Source: Pirellulales bacterium (GTDB lineage Bacteria > Planctomycetota > Planctomycetia > Pirellulales > Lacipirellulaceae). Taken from it: a stretch of 64,000 nucleotides of DNA. A program made the translations under genes and the position numbers. The stretch covers positions 62,001 through 126,000 of the forward strand of contig JAKVCC010000003.1 of assembly GCA_022448265.1 (NCBI GenBank). The letters are read 5' to 3'. Below the pieces are notes generated by a model. The model did not search any database. It saw only the letters and a list, made by a program, of their open reading frames with translations, and was not told where the DNA came from. Shown piece after piece: positions 27,410-37,561 of this stretch (position 1 is its first letter; the number at the start of each line of letters is the position of its first letter).

Positions 27410-29587
27410 ATGTCAGACAACAGCCTCCTTTCTCTCCAAATGACCAACGACGACATTGGCGTATTGACCCTCGACGATCCGCAGAAGTCGGTCAATATTT
27501 TGTCGCGGTCGTTTCTGGTCGACTTCGAAGCGTGTCTCGATCAGCTTGAAGATCGCACCGATGTGGCGGGACTGGTGATCCGCTCAACCAAGCCTGGCAA
27601 CTTTGTTGCCGGGGCCAATTTGCAAGAGTTCGTCGCCGACATTGACCAACCGGCCGACAAGGTCGTTGCTCTCGCCCGTCGCGGGCAACAACTCTTTGGC
27701 CGATTGGCTCAATGTCCCTTTGTGACCGTGGCCGCCATCGATGGGCTCTGTGTGGGTGGTGGCTCCGAGATGGCCATCTGGTGCGACCGTCGCATCATGG
27801 CAGGAGGCGAAAAGACGCGATTCGGATTTCCGGAAGTGAAACTGGGACTGTTCCCCGGCTGGGGCGGAACCGCGCGAACCCCGCGCATCGTCGGGCTAGG
27901 GAATGCCGTGGAGCTCATTACCAGCGGCGATCCAATCGACGCGGCGGCGGCGCTGGCCATGGGGCTCATCAGTCACGTTCTGGATACCTCCCAAGATGGG
28001 CAGGTGTCATCGGCCGATGCGCTCTTGAGCGCGGCGGTAGCCCTGATTCGCGATGAACAGAAATCTCGCCAGTTTCTAAGGGACCGCCAGCAGTGGGCGG
28101 CGCCCATAGCGATCAGCGAAACTGAGTTGGGATTCTTGGGAGCCACCGCCAGCGCCTACATTCAAGGACAGACCAAGGGCCACTACCCGGCACCGCTGGC
28201 AGCGCTGGAAGTTTTGCTAGGCGGAGCGGGGCTCGACGTCGAGTCAGCCTGCCAGCTTGAGGCAGAAGGTTTTGCTCAGTTATTTGGCTCGCCGGTAAAT
28301 CGTGCCCTGCTGAACGTTTTTTTTCTGAGCGACCACAACAAAAAAGAACACGGCCCGGTAGGTACCCGGCCGCGCGACATTCGGTCGGCGACCGTGTTGG
28401 GCGCTGGCATCATGGGACAAGGTATCGCAGCGGCTAATGTCAAGCGGTGTGTCACTGTCGCACTGGGCGATATCGCATCAGAAGCTGTGGCACGGGGCGT
28501 GCAAGGCATCATCAAGGAGGCGAGTTACAACAAAACTACAGGCGGCCCTGACATTGAGCGCGCCTTGCAGTACACGCCTCTGGTCAATGGCACGATGAGT
28601 GACAGCGAACTAGCTGCGTCGGACATCGTTATCGAGGCGATTTACGAAAACGTCGATGCCAAACGGGCCCTCTATGCGCGACTTGAGCCGCTGCTCAGCG
28701 AGGATGCAATTCTCTGCTCCAATACATCGACTATCCCGATTACGGAGCTGGCTAACGGCCTCCAAAATCCAGAACGCTTTTGCGGATTGCACTTTTTCAA
28801 TCCGGTCCGCCGGATGCCACTAGTGGAGGTGATTCGCGGTGCGCGCACTTCGGACGACACGATTGCCACGGCCATCGCTTATGCCAAGGCAATCGGTAAG
28901 TCGCCTATCGTTGTGGGCGACGGTCCCGGTTTTTTGGTCAACCGCGTACTTTTGCCTTACATGAACGAAGCGCTCCTGTTGCTGGAAGAGGGAGCCTCCA
29001 TCAAAGACGTCGACCGCGCTGCGACCCGTTTTGGCATGCCCATGGGCCCGATCACGCTTTACGATACAGTAGGTCTCGACATCGCCATGCATGCCGGTAG
29101 CGTGATGCAGCAGGCGTTCCCCAATCGAGTGGTCCCGGCAAAAATCCTGCCGGCGATGGTAGCGGCAGACCGGTTAGGAAAGAAAAACGGCCGCGGCTTC
29201 TTCGACTACTTCAGTGACTCGAAGGGCAGACAAAAGGCGAGACCTAGTGACGCGGCCGAGAAGATCATCCAACAGTCGGCAAAGGCTGATCCGAATGCAA
29301 ACATCGATTTCGCAGATCGGCTGTTCTTGCCAATGCTCCTCGAAGCGACCAGGCTCATCGAAGATGGAATCGTCGCCGACGTGCGTGACGTGGATCTTGG
29401 ACTGATTTATGGAATCGGATTCCCACCCTTCCACGGAGGCCTATTTCACTGGGCCGATGCGATAGGCGCGTCGCAGATTGTTGAGAAGGTCGCAAAGCAC
29501 GAGTCCCTGGGCGCGCGCTATGAGCCGACAGATTTTCTTTTGGAACATGCCAAAAGTGGGCGAACGTTTTATGAAAGGCAATCATGA
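27410..29587 (+). CDS. fadJ: Fatty acid oxidation complex alpha subunit (enoyl-CoA hydratase/3-hydroxyacyl-CoA dehydrogenase)
   Basis: A 725-residue bifunctional beta-oxidation enzyme. The N-terminal ~190 residues are enoyl-CoA hydratase: [21 protein letters not shown] (oxyanion hole) and [22 protein letters not shown] with the catalytic Glu. From about residue 320 comes the NAD-binding domain [16 protein letters not shown]. The dehydrogenase core [12 protein letters not shown] and [15 protein letters not shown] carries the catalytic His. C-terminal 3HCDH domains include [22 protein letters not shown] 27410 gives the usual FadJ/FadB N-terminus; the ORF is open upstream over the DUF4430 gene. 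The thiolase gene overlaps its stop by four bases, so the two are translationally coupled. Confidence 0.95.
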   Translation: MSDNSLLSLQMTNDDIGVLTLDDPQKSVNILSRSFLVDFEACLDQLEDRTDVAGLVIRSTKPGNFVAGANLQEFVADIDQPADKVVALARRGQQLFGRLAQCPFVTVAAIDGLCVGGGSEMAIWCDRRIMAGGEKTRFGFPEVKLGLFPGWGGTARTPRIVGLGNAVELITSGDPIDAAAALAMGLISHVLDTSQDGQVSSADALLSAAVALIRDEQKSRQFLRDRQQWAAPIAISETELGFLGATASAYIQGQTKGHYPAPLAALEVLLGGAGLDVESACQLEAEGFAQLFGSPVNRALLNVFFLSDHNKKEHGPVGTRPRDIRSATVLGAGIMGQGIAAANVKRCVTVALGDIASEAVARGVQGIIKEASYNKTTGGPDIERALQYTPLVNGTMSDSELAASDIVIEAIYENVDAKRALYARLEPLLSEDAILCSNTSTIPITELANGLQNPERFCGLHFFNPVRRMPLVEVIRGARTSDDTIATAIAYAKAIGKSPIVVGDGPGFLVNRVLLPYMNEALLLLEEGASIKDVDRAATRFGMPMGPITLYDTVGLDIAMHAGSVMQQAFPNRVVPAKILPAMVAADRLGKKNGRGFFDYFSDSKGRQKARPSDAAEKIIQQSAKADPNANIDFADRLFLPMLLEATRLIEDGIVADVRDVDLGLIYGIGFPPFHGGLFHWADAIGASQIVEKVAKHESLGARYEPTDFLLEHAKSGRTFYERQS

Positions 29588-30741
29588 AATCCGCTGTTGT
29601 CGTAAATTGCTGCCGCACCCCGATTGGGCGTTCTCATCCCAAAACAGGAGTCTTTCGTGACGTACGCTCCGACGATCTTGCGGTGGCTGTGGTGCGCGGC
29701 CTTGTCGAGCGATCGGGCATCGATCCGTCGGAAATTGAAGATGTTGTCCTGGGCAACACCCAACAACAAAAAGAGCAGGGATTTAATGTGGCGCGAATCG
29801 TGTCGCTCATGGCCGGCCTGCCGAGTAGCGCGGGCGGAGCGACCGTAAATAGGCTTTGCGGCAGCAGTCTTCAAGCCCTCAATCAAGCTAGCCACGCCAT
29901 TCTTGCCGGAGGCGAGGACGTGCAGATTGTCGGGGGCCTGGAGCACATGCAGCACATCCCCATGGACGCGGGGATTGATTTCAATCCCAAGCTATTTCAC
30001 GTTACCAGCAAAGGCGCCCTGCACATGGGGTTTACTGCCGAGTTTCTGGCCCAGTCGCAAGGCATCAGCCGCGAAGACCAAGACGTATTTGCACTCGGCA
30101 GCCATCAGAGAGCAGCGGCCGCCACCAAGGCGGGCTTGTTCGAGCCGGAGGTCATTCCCATTTGGGGTCGCGACGAAGTGGGGCAGCGCGTCCTGGTCAG
30201 CACGGATCAGAGCATTCGAGCTGACACGAGCACCAAAGCTTTGGCATCGCTCAAGCCGGCCTTCATGCCGGGCGTGGGCACGGTGACCGCCGGCAATAGC
30301 TCACCGCTCAACGACGGGGCAGCGGCATTGTTGGTGATGAGTGAGGAAAAATCCAAGTCGCTCGGGCTCAAGCCGCTGGTGCGCATCCGGGCTACCGCCG
30401 TCGCGGGGGTCGATCCTGCGGTGATGGGCACTGGCCCAGTCCCAGCAACCAAAAAAGCGCTCCAGCGGGCTGGACTGGAACTGGGCGATCTCGATCTGGT
30501 CGAACTCAACGAAGCCTTTGCTTCACAATCGCTCGCATGCCTGCGGATGCTGGACCTCGACCAAGAAAAGGTAAACGTCCGAGGCGGTTCGATTGCCATC
30601 GGGCATCCTCTGGGAGCAAGCGGCGCGCGAATTGCGACGACATTGATTCATTCTATGCTTGACTCCGACGCCACCCTTGGTCTGGCGACTATGTGCATCG
30701 GCATTGGCCAGGGCATCGCAACAGTTTTCGAGCGTTGCTAG
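29584..30741 (+). CDS. fadI: Acetyl-CoA C-acyltransferase (3-ketoacyl-CoA thiolase)
   Basis: A 385-residue thiolase, the last step of beta-oxidation, cleaving 3-ketoacyl-CoA to acetyl-CoA and a shortened acyl-CoA. Catalytic residues are the nucleophilic Cys in [12 protein letters not shown] (about residue 90), His in [16 protein letters not shown], and the second Cys in [16 protein letters not shown] is also typical. It starts in the ATGA overlap with fadJ and forms the beta-subunit partner of that enzyme. Its length fits FadA/FadI-type enzymes; FadA versus FadI cannot be decided by eye. A DUF1559 gene begins 8 bases after its stop. Confidence 0.94.
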   Translation: MKSAVVVNCCRTPIGRSHPKTGVFRDVRSDDLAVAVVRGLVERSGIDPSEIEDVVLGNTQQQKEQGFNVARIVSLMAGLPSSAGGATVNRLCGSSLQALNQASHAILAGGEDVQIVGGLEHMQHIPMDAGIDFNPKLFHVTSKGALHMGFTAEFLAQSQGISREDQDVFALGSHQRAAAATKAGLFEPEVIPIWGRDEVGQRVLVSTDQSIRADTSTKALASLKPAFMPGVGTVTAGNSSPLNDGAAALLVMSEEKSKSLGLKPLVRIRATAVAGVDPAVMGTGPVPATKKALQRAGLELGDLDLVELNEAFASQSLACLRMLDLDQEKVNVRGGSIAIGHPLGASGARIATTLIHSMLDSDATLGLATMCIGIGQGIATVFERC

Positions 30742-30749
30742 AAATATCT

Positions 30750-31739
30750 ATGAAAGTTCTTCGCACTCAGCGCCGAGATGGTTTGCCGGGAGGGGGCTTT
30801 ACTCTGGTGGAGCTATTGGTAGTCATCGCCATTATTGGCGTGCTGGTAGCCCTGCTGCTTCCAGCCGTGCAGGCTGCTCGAGAAGCAGCCCGTCGCACTC
30901 AGTGCAACAACAAGTTAAGACAGCTCGGCCTGGCGCTGCACACCTACCACGGCGCCAATCGGCAGTTGCCCTATGCATCGACCGTGTCTCCGTTTTGGAA
31001 GCAGGGGAAGACGCACTTATGGACGGACTTCATCCTGCCTTTTGTCGAACAGGCCAACGTCTACGATCAGTTGGATTTTCAACGCGGAAACTATCAGAGC
31101 CCAAACAGGGAAATCTTTGAGGGTCATAAGTTTACCTGGCTACACTGCCCAAGCAATCCGTGGGCGGGCACCATGCGGACCAAGACCGGTGGCACCTGGA
31201 ATCTGGCTGGTTTTTATGGCATTGAGACCGATGCATCTTGCTACAACGTCTGTGCCGGACCAGGCGCAAAGGATCTGATCATTGGTGACTGCACCAGCCA
31301 AGCATTGGCCCCCATCTGTCAGGTTTCAGGGGATCTTGATGACGTCGCAAGTGGAACGTTTACGCAGGACGTCCCAGGCATGTTCGGGCTGCGGAGCATT
31401 TTTACCTGTCGGTTCAGTGAAGTGACCGACGGCCTGAGTAATACGATGATGCTGTGTGAACGGCGGCCCGAACTGAGTGATTTGCATGGCATGATCGAAT
31501 GGAACTTCCCAGGAGTGCCAACATCGCTAAAGATCAACAGTCCGCTAATTCGTGAAGAGGAAACGAGCGCGACGGTCGCAGCCTGGTCGACCAATTCCGG
31601 CATGGCAAGTCTCCATCCAGGAGGAGCCCATACCTGCTTTGGTGACGGCAGTGTACATTTTCTGAGTGAAAATATTGATTTCGTTCTCTTCAACTATCTC
31701 GGAAATCGCCACGATGGCGAGGCTACGGGGGAATTTTAG
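30750..31739 (+). CDS. DUF1559 domain-containing protein (pilin-like N-terminus)
   Basis: A 329-residue member of the large planctomycete DUF1559 family. The N-terminus is a prepilin-type methylation/cleavage motif: GGGFTLVELLVVIAIIGVLVAL, with cleavage expected after the Gly before Phe and Glu at mature position 5. It is followed by LLPAVQAAREAARRTQCNNKL. The C-terminus has the family motif H...GGAHTCFGDGSVHFLSENID. Such proteins are exported through a type II secretion/pilin-like route; their role is unknown. ATG 30750, 8 bases after fadI, is chosen as the closest start to the pilin motif. It shares near-identical nucleotides with the second DUF1559 gene at 32678. Confidence 0.92.
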   Translation: MKVLRTQRRDGLPGGGFTLVELLVVIAIIGVLVALLLPAVQAAREAARRTQCNNKLRQLGLALHTYHGANRQLPYASTVSPFWKQGKTHLWTDFILPFVEQANVYDQLDFQRGNYQSPNREIFEGHKFTWLHCPSNPWAGTMRTKTGGTWNLAGFYGIETDASCYNVCAGPGAKDLIIGDCTSQALAPICQVSGDLDDVASGTFTQDVPGMFGLRSIFTCRFSEVTDGLSNTMMLCERRPELSDLHGMIEWNFPGVPTSLKINSPLIREEETSATVAAWSTNSGMASLHPGGAHTCFGDGSVHFLSENIDFVLFNYLGNRHDGEATGEF

Positions 31740-32052
31740 CTCCCTGAGTTCGGACATTTCGTTGCGAGGTGGTCTAAGTCGTTGCGTGGCAAAACATGTG
31801 TGGCTTGCGGCCGCAAGTGTGTTTTCACACTTTGAGGATCGCGGACACCCAACTAACGCAGCCGCGGAAGGATTGGGGCCGCAACAGAAGTAACGGGGAA
31901 ATGTGCGGGCCAGCACTTCTGGCCAGCCGTCGCCGTGGCACCAATGTTTTCCTGAATCCGGATGCTATCGATCCGTGGCGGGGCCCCGTTGATCCTTTTC
32001 TGCAGCATGCCAAGCGTGTTTTTCGACTACATCACTCAAAGGAGATTATCAA
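31740..32052 (+). other. Hairpin-rich intergenic region between DUF1559 and lipoprotein genes
   Basis: About 310 bases without a gene. The 14-bp palindrome CTTGCGGCCGCAAG (31804-31817) overlaps a 7-bp hairpin AAGTGTG-TTTT-CACACTT (31815-31832). A third hairpin GGCCAG-CACTT-CTGGCC lies at 31908-31924. AAAGGAGA sits about 10 bases before ATG 32053 and is the ribosome-binding site of the lipoprotein gene. Confidence 0.6.
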
Positions 32053-32520
32053 ATGCATGGTAATAAGCGGCCATCTTCACTTTGCGGAGTGATTGCTTCA
32101 CTCCTATTGACCGGCTGCGGTGGCAGTGAGATTCACACCGTTCCCGCAATAGGTCGGGTAACACTTGGCGGCCAGTCCGTTGGTGGGGCGGTCATTGGAT
32201 TCGCATTGGTTGACGGAATCGAGGCCTACAACGCCTACACAGATGCCAACGGCGCGTTCTCTATGCGTTATTCGAACAGCATCGAGGGAATCCCCCCGGG
32301 TGAATATCGCGTGAGTGTCCGCAGTCTGTCCGATCTTGCACCGTATGGCCTGGGACTGCCCGCGGGGCACATACCTGGACAGCCTATCAAAAGAGAAAAC
32401 CGCAAGAAAATTCCCAGCATGGTTCCGTATCGCTATCACGACTCGACCAAGTCAGGTTTGACAGCAAGCGTTGAAGAAGACGGTGATAATGATTTTGTAT
32501 TTGCTTTGCAATCGAAGTAG
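32053..32520 (+). CDS. Small lipoprotein with carboxypeptidase-regulatory-like fold
   Basis: A 155-residue predicted lipoprotein. A signal peptide ends with the lipobox LLLTGC at Cys22. The mature part starts with GGSEIHTVPAIGRVTLGGQSVGGAVIGF and continues with YTDANGAFSMRYSN and GIPPGEYRVSV. That is the pattern of a transthyretin-like/carboxypeptidase-regulatory beta-sandwich, common in planctomycete lipoproteins encoded next to DUF1559 genes. AAGGAG precedes the ATG. The function is unknown; it may cap or assist DUF1559 assemblies at the cell surface. Confidence 0.8.
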   Translation: MHGNKRPSSLCGVIASLLLTGCGGSEIHTVPAIGRVTLGGQSVGGAVIGFALVDGIEAYNAYTDANGAFSMRYSNSIEGIPPGEYRVSVRSLSDLAPYGLGLPAGHIPGQPIKRENRKKIPSMVPYRYHDSTKSGLTASVEEDGDNDFVFALQSK

Positions 32521-32677
32521 CAACACACGTTAACTTGATTTGTGAAACGTGTAATTATGCAGAATGTCTTCTGGAAAGACTCGGGATCCAGCGACAATTT
32601 GGTGTATCATAGGCGCAAGGCGCAAGAAATTGAAGGTGGTTTTTTCGGATATTGGCAAGCCAGCAAAAAGCACTCGA

Positions 32678-33601
32678 ATGGGAAATGTCGGATTTCGGAT
32701 AGTTGGATTAAAAAATCCACCGCGCGCCTTCACCCTCGTAGAACTGCTAGTGGTGATTGCTATCATCGGCATCCTGGTAGCCCTACTGCTTCCAGCCGTG
32801 CAGGCTGCTCGAGAAGCGGCACGGCGCAGTCAGTGCAGCAACAACCTAAAGCAGATCGGCATCGGCGTTCTCAATTACTACGCCAACCATCAGAGGTTTC
32901 CCGCCGCCGGGAAGGACTATCCGAGAGGCTGCTGTAATTCCACCATCACCGCACACTACAGTTGGTTGCACAAACTTCTGCCGTACATCGAACAGCAGAA
33001 CGTATTCGACATCGTCTCTGGCCTGGAAGGATCGGAGTTGGATAACGCCAACGCCGAGCTTTACGCGACGCCGATCTCGACTTACGCCTGCCCGACCCGG
33101 TTCGGCTATAGAACCGAAAATCGGCTCTTCGTCCCCATCCAGAGGACGGACTACGCCGCTTGCAACGGAATGGCGCGCTGTCAAGACAAGGAGGGTAATG
33201 ACAGAACAATCAATACCATGCTCGACATGTCGGCCATATTCATGCATCCCAATCTCGGCGTTGTCCGGGCCGCCCACGTCACAGACGGTTTGTCGAACAC
33301 GCTGATGATTTCGGAGAAGCAGATCGATCCCGATGGGAAGAGCGGTTTGGGCGACAACGAACCTTACTCCAACGCTGGCTGGGACCCCGACATCCTCCGT
33401 AGCGCACATAAATTGCCGCAGCAGGACAATGAGCACACCCTCAACCCTAATTCCTCGTATCGATTCGGCTCATCGCACGACAGCGGAATAATCGCCGTTT
33501 TGGCGGACGGTTCTGTGCACCTGATTTCGTACGACATCAACCTGCACGTTTTTCAAAATCTCTGCCGCAGGGACGACGGCAACCCGCTGGAAAATTTTTA
33601 G
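32678..33601 (+). CDS. DUF1559 domain-containing protein (pilin-like N-terminus), second copy
   Basis: A 307-residue DUF1559 protein. Its prepilin motif is PRAFTLVELLVVIAIIGILVAL, with Ala rather than Gly before the Phe, followed by LLPAVQAAREAARRSQCSNNLKQ. The C-terminal family motif is present as FGSSHDSGIIAVLADGSVHLI. The ATG at 32678 (MGNVGFRIVGLKN) places the motif about 17 residues in; the frame is open further upstream and a GTG at 32636 preceded by GAAGG is an alternative. The first copy is at 30750. The 60-residue lipoprotein gene follows by 21 bases, the common planctomycete arrangement. Confidence 0.9.
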   Translation: MGNVGFRIVGLKNPPRAFTLVELLVVIAIIGILVALLLPAVQAAREAARRSQCSNNLKQIGIGVLNYYANHQRFPAAGKDYPRGCCNSTITAHYSWLHKLLPYIEQQNVFDIVSGLEGSELDNANAELYATPISTYACPTRFGYRTENRLFVPIQRTDYAACNGMARCQDKEGNDRTINTMLDMSAIFMHPNLGVVRAAHVTDGLSNTLMISEKQIDPDGKSGLGDNEPYSNAGWDPDILRSAHKLPQQDNEHTLNPNSSYRFGSSHDSGIIAVLADGSVHLISYDINLHVFQNLCRRDDGNPLENF

Positions 33602-33622
33602 GCGCCAACCGAGGTGGAATCA

Positions 33623-33805
33623 ATGCGACGACCTTGTCACCTGCTCTTCGTTCTGGTTTTGGGAACCGCCGGTTGTGACGGCTCTGCCTCCGAGAGTCCT
33701 GTCCAGCTGAATGTCGAGGAAAAAGAGCAAATCAAGCAGTATCTCCGCGAGGTGCACCAAAGTGAAGCAACGGGTTTTCACCCGCCGGGACAGCCATCGA
33801 AGTGA
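33623..33805 (+). CDS. Very small lipoprotein
   Basis: A 60-residue predicted lipoprotein, MRRPCHLLFVLVLGTAGC with the candidate lipid-accepting Cys at residue 18, followed by a short Ser-rich and charged tail (EEKEQIKQYLREVHQ). GAGGTGG lies about 7 bases before the ATG at 33623, which supports this start over an upstream GTG at 33614. It lies 21 bases after the DUF1559 gene and is probably cotranscribed. Small lipoproteins in this position are common in planctomycetes; no function is known. Confidence 0.7.
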   Translation: MRRPCHLLFVLVLGTAGCDGSASESPVQLNVEEKEQIKQYLREVHQSEATGFHPPGQPSK

Positions 33806-33922
33806 GAGCTTTCTGCAGATGACGCTCTACTGGTCTACGAATCTTTTGAGCATCCTGGTTAACCGCTGGTCGGCCAGGGTTGGGGAAAGAGGCTCGACGG
33901 AGCATGGCAGAAGGCGTCGCCC

Positions 33923-33948
33923 GGCTCGATGAAGATTCGAGGCCTTTT
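33923..33948 (+). terminator. Probable intrinsic terminator after the DUF1559/lipoprotein genes
   Basis: GGCTCGA (33923-33929), a 7-base loop and TCGAGGCC (33937-33944) form a stem with one bulged G, directly followed by TTTT. It lies between convergent transcription units and may serve the + strand unit ending at 33805. Confidence 0.5.
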
Positions 33949-33980
33949 GGCAGGCAACTTTAGCCTCGTATGCTTTCATT

Positions 33981-35636
33981 TCACTTTTTGCCCTCAGCTA
34001 CGTTAACCTTCAGGCTCCGTATCCGGGCCATGCCGCCCACCACATCAAAACTCAACTTCCCCTGGGGATAATCGTAATCTCTAAGAGAAAAAGCGTGGGC
34101 ATCGTTAACCCAGCACTCCAGGATCGATCCGACCAAAAAGGCCTGAACGGTTACCGGCTTATTTGAATTCAGCTTAACCGGGCGAGGAAATGTTGCAGTC
34201 GGGCTATTGATCTCGATCTCGCTTGTGCGGCGATTTATAACCAGCTTATACCCTGACCGCTGGTCACCATCCTGCTCGCGGAAACCTACCGTTAAAACTG
34301 CCTTAGAATCCAACTGCACCGCAGCATTTAGCATATAGTCGTCAGGAACATCGAAACTGCAGTGGGCATACTCGTTAAGCAATGCATCGGTGTTAACCAA
34401 TGCGCCACCCTCGTACTTCCATGAGTCTGTGACTTTATCCTTTGGTAACCAAGCACGTAACAGGGGCGAAATAACCGGCTTCGGTTTCCTCGCCAGGTCA
34501 AGCACAGTTTTGTTGAAAACCGCCGTTGCTTCTGAAACCGGTCGCGTGCATAGGAAACCTTCTTCGTCGGCGTAAGCTTCACGCGGAATGGCAACACAGT
34601 GTGTAGAGATCGGGTTGGCGTTGTCAACGTCACCGAAAAAATTCCGCAAGCCTCCGATTAAAACATGGCGCTCGCCGTCAAACAATCGCTTAGGCACAAG
34701 CAAGTGGGGCGTATCAAAATCGTACCCTACACCTGAATTGTTTTCACTCCATGGACCTGCTAGGTCCTTTGCACGCCAGTATGTAAAGTAGCTGACGCGG
34801 TACCACCACTCACCGATCTTGAAAATGTCTGTGCAGTCACCCGGCGCCAAGCCATTGATAGGTGCCACCTGCGTCCAATTGACAAGGTCGTCCGAAACTG
34901 CCAACGCGCAGGAATTCGTTGCCGAAACATACTGAGCAGACATAAACATCCACCATTTTTGTTCCTTCTCGTTCCAGACGATGCACTGATCCTTAAAGGT
35001 TGGCTGCTCTAGGGACCCTTCACGTTCGGGCGTTTGGGCTCTGGTTTTATAATGAATACCATCGGGCCCCCATGTCTCTTCCGGATGCTTGGTAAAGTTA
35101 ATAAAATCCTTACTCGTTGCATGCATCATCTGCATCGCACCCTTCGGATGCTTTCGGTTAACGCCGGGATAAAAAATGTGATACGTGCCCTCGTGCTCCA
35201 TCACATGTCCTGTAAAACAATACTCGCCATCAGCGTCTTCGGGATTTCCTTTGGCAAGCGCCATTGGCAGCTCTTCCCAGTTCAATAGATCACTTGATCG
35301 CAGATGCTGCCAACCGCCATCTTTAAGAATAAAAAGGTGGTACGCCCCTTGCGCATAAAAAGGAATGCAGTCACCGTGACACGGAATATGGTGAACAGGT
35401 GATTCAAATTTTTGCTCGCCTTTAAGGTGGTCTTGAGTTTCCGCCGAACTGTACGCCTCGAACCCCAAAGTCGTTGCGTCAGTTTTCTTTTCCTTATTTT
35501 CGTTGCCATGAACTGCGACAGAGCTTCCTGCCGCCAAAATGAATGCTGCCGCCAAAAACATCGCCAATCCAGCGCCACTGGAGCGCGCTTTCGTTGCTGA
35601 CTGACAGCGTTTCATTCTCTGGTCTCCAACTTTCAT
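33981..35636 (-). CDS. Exported GH32-like beta-propeller protein
   Basis: A 551-residue exported protein, signal core AMFLAAAFILAAGSSVAVHG. The mature part has the repeated features of a five-bladed beta-propeller of the GH32/GH43 superfamily: YHLFILKDGGWQHLRSSDLLNWEELP, TYHIFYPGVNRKHPKGAMQM, and GWQH/WWMFMSAQY strands. It also has a C-terminal jelly-roll domain (from about residue 420; VRLDSKAV-type strands, ILECWVNDAHAFSLRDY). The canonical GH32 nucleophile motif NDPNG is not evident (HGDCIPFYAQG in its place), so it may be a fructan-related or different glycosidase. AGAGGG lies about 8 bases before ATG 35636; ATG 35615 is an alternative. The gene is noticeably more A+T-rich than its surroundings. 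Confidence 0.75.
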   Translation of the reverse strand: MKVGDQRMKRCQSATKARSSGAGLAMFLAAAFILAAGSSVAVHGNENKEKKTDATTLGFEAYSSAETQDHLKGEQKFESPVHHIPCHGDCIPFYAQGAYHLFILKDGGWQHLRSSDLLNWEELPMALAKGNPEDADGEYCFTGHVMEHEGTYHIFYPGVNRKHPKGAMQMMHATSKDFINFTKHPEETWGPDGIHYKTRAQTPEREGSLEQPTFKDQCIVWNEKEQKWWMFMSAQYVSATNSCALAVSDDLVNWTQVAPINGLAPGDCTDIFKIGEWWYRVSYFTYWRAKDLAGPWSENNSGVGYDFDTPHLLVPKRLFDGERHVLIGGLRNFFGDVDNANPISTHCVAIPREAYADEEGFLCTRPVSEATAVFNKTVLDLARKPKPVISPLLRAWLPKDKVTDSWKYEGGALVNTDALLNEYAHCSFDVPDDYMLNAAVQLDSKAVLTVGFREQDGDQRSGYKLVINRRTSEIEINSPTATFPRPVKLNSNKPVTVQAFLVGSILECWVNDAHAFSLRDYDYPQGKLSFDVVGGMARIRSLKVNVAEGKK

Positions 35637-36040
35637 AAATATCCCTCTCTCGCTTTAAACTCTAGCTCAATTAACTAACCTGCTGGCAGGAACAAGCACG
35701 CCGGCATGGACACCTCTGCCACAGTTTTCTGCCATGGTCCGCCGCTCATAGATCGGGGTGCAGTGTATGTAGGCGCGTCATCGTCGTCAACGATCTTAAT
35801 CGCGTAAGATCAATACCGTTCCGTCTTGTTTTTCTTCGACTTTGTGTCATCGCTATTGCCGTAGAGGGAGTGCGTTTTCGTGAATCAACCAACCCGTCAA
35901 GAACGACGTTCGGTTTGGCCGCAAGCCCACCTGGATAAAACACCAGAAAACTGGCTATGTCGCCAATAGCAGGGGCGCCGATAGATCGATCTTGCATCAA
36001 AGGCCCCCCCCGGTCGCTTCGATTCCTTCTGCTTATTGTT
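35637..36040. other. Intergenic region between GH32-like and sulfatase genes
   Basis: About 400 bases. No recognisable gene or RNA. A reverse frame (36000-35746) is open but featureless. A run of eight C at 36003-36010 and a small dyad CCTGC-TG-GCAGG near 35680 are the only visible structures. The promoter of the GH32-like gene should be near 35640-35700. Confidence 0.4.
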
Positions 36041-37561
36041 TTAAGGTTTCTTCGGCGACTCTCTCACGCCGTACCGCTCTGCCAGTTCATGCCATCGCGC
36101 TTGCATCCTCTCCAAACGTTCTGGATGGGTGGCCGCTAGATCGTTGCTTTCAATACGGTCCTCTCTGATGTTGTAGAGCTCGCTCGAGTCCACCAGCTTC
36201 CAATCCCCTTGCAACAGTGCGGTCTTGCTGGAATTAAAATAGTAAAATAGCTCCTTGTGTTCTTCACGACGTTTTTGCGTAAAATGTGGCACGAGGCTGA
36301 TGCCTCGCGCCGCGCCGATGGGTTGGCCATGGTGTTGCTTTGGGTAATCGACGCCAGCCAGTTCACGACATGTCGCATGCAAATCTACTAGGTGGCCCCG
36401 TTGTCGTTCAAAGCGACCAGGATTCGTAATTCCCTTTGGCCAATGCGCAATCAATGGAGTCGCGACGCCGCCTTCGTGCTGGTTTTGTTTGAATTTTCGC
36501 CATGGAGTGTTGCACGCGTGGGCCCAGCGTTGGTCGTAGCACCAAAACGAATCAGGGTTCCATGGCGCAAAATTGTGTTCGATCGTTTTCTTTTGACTTC
36601 GTTGAAAGGGGCAGGCGCCGTTATCGCTAAGGAACAAGATAAGCGTGTTGTCCGATTCGCCAAGAGAATCTAGCTTCTTCAACAATCGCCCAACATTTTG
36701 ATCAACGCGATCAATCATTCCCGCATACGTGGCCATCATCAGATCTCGATGCGCTTGTTCCTGTGCTGATAGCAATTTGAATTCTTCAATGTTCTGTGGC
36801 CGGCTTGAGAGCTTTTGGTCAGGCGGGACCACGCCCATTTTTTTCATTCGGGCTAATCGTGTCTTTCGAAGCATGTCCCAGCCGTCCATGTACTTACCTT
36901 GATACTTGTTCACCTCTTCCCTTGGCGCCTGCAGTGGATAATGGGGCGCGTTGTATGCCACGTAAAGGAAGAATGGGTTAGCCTTTTGCGTAGTGTGCTT
37001 TTCGCGGTCATCCAGAAATCGCATGGCGTAGTCGGTGAAATCGTCAGTGCAATAGAACCCTTCCTTGGGTACCCAAAACTCTTGGTGATCCAGTCGAAAA
37101 TAAGTCCGGCCGTAAACGCTCTCGCCCGTGAAGAAATTCGATGCGCCATTAAGAAATCCGAAGTATCTATCGAAACCGCGATCAACTGGTGAGCCCTTTA
37201 GGTGCCACTTCCCAGTCATCATCGTGTGATAGCCGCCGAGTTTCATAATCTCAGGCATCGTGATGCATCTCCGCAAAGCGCCTTTGCCGACCTCGGTGTG
37301 ATAACGGCCACTCATCAACGTCGCCCGTGTCGTTTCACACTTCCCGCAATTTGTAAAGTTTGTAAAACGGATACCACCGGTTGCAAGTCGATCGAGGTTG
37401 GGCGTTTTGATCTCGCCACCGTAACACCCAAGGTCGGAATACCCCATATCGTCAACCATGATCAGAACAACGTTGGGGCGCTCCGCCTTGGCATGGTTTG
37501 CGCCGAATGCAATCGCGACCAGCACTAACACCAAGGCCAGGGAATAATAGTGAAATGGCAT
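36041..37561 (-). CDS. Exported sulfatase
   Basis: A 506-residue type I sulfatase. ATG 37561 gives a clean signal peptide (LALVLVLVAIAFGANHAKA). Metal-binding RPNVVLIMVDDMGYSDLGCYGGE follows. The formylglycine site is around Cys75, CETTRATLMSGR: Thr occupies the position usually held by Pro or Ala. TGKWHLKG and LFLSDNGACPF supply further conserved ligands. The frame is open upstream but that part has no protein character. It and the GH32-like gene run in the same direction with a 400-base gap and could take part in breakdown of a sulfated polysaccharide. The target is unknown. Confidence 0.92.
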   Translation of the reverse strand: MPFHYYSLALVLVLVAIAFGANHAKAERPNVVLIMVDDMGYSDLGCYGGEIKTPNLDRLATGGIRFTNFTNCGKCETTRATLMSGRYHTEVGKGALRRCITMPEIMKLGGYHTMMTGKWHLKGSPVDRGFDRYFGFLNGASNFFTGESVYGRTYFRLDHQEFWVPKEGFYCTDDFTDYAMRFLDDREKHTTQKANPFFLYVAYNAPHYPLQAPREEVNKYQGKYMDGWDMLRKTRLARMKKMGVVPPDQKLSSRPQNIEEFKLLSAQEQAHRDLMMATYAGMIDRVDQNVGRLLKKLDSLGESDNTLILFLSDNGACPFQRSQKKTIEHNFAPWNPDSFWCYDQRWAHACNTPWRKFKQNQHEGGVATPLIAHWPKGITNPGRFERQRGHLVDLHATCRELAGVDYPKQHHGQPIGAARGISLVPHFTQKRREEHKELFYYFNSSKTALLQGDWKLVDSSELYNIREDRIESNDLAATHPERLERMQARWHELAERYGVRESPKKP

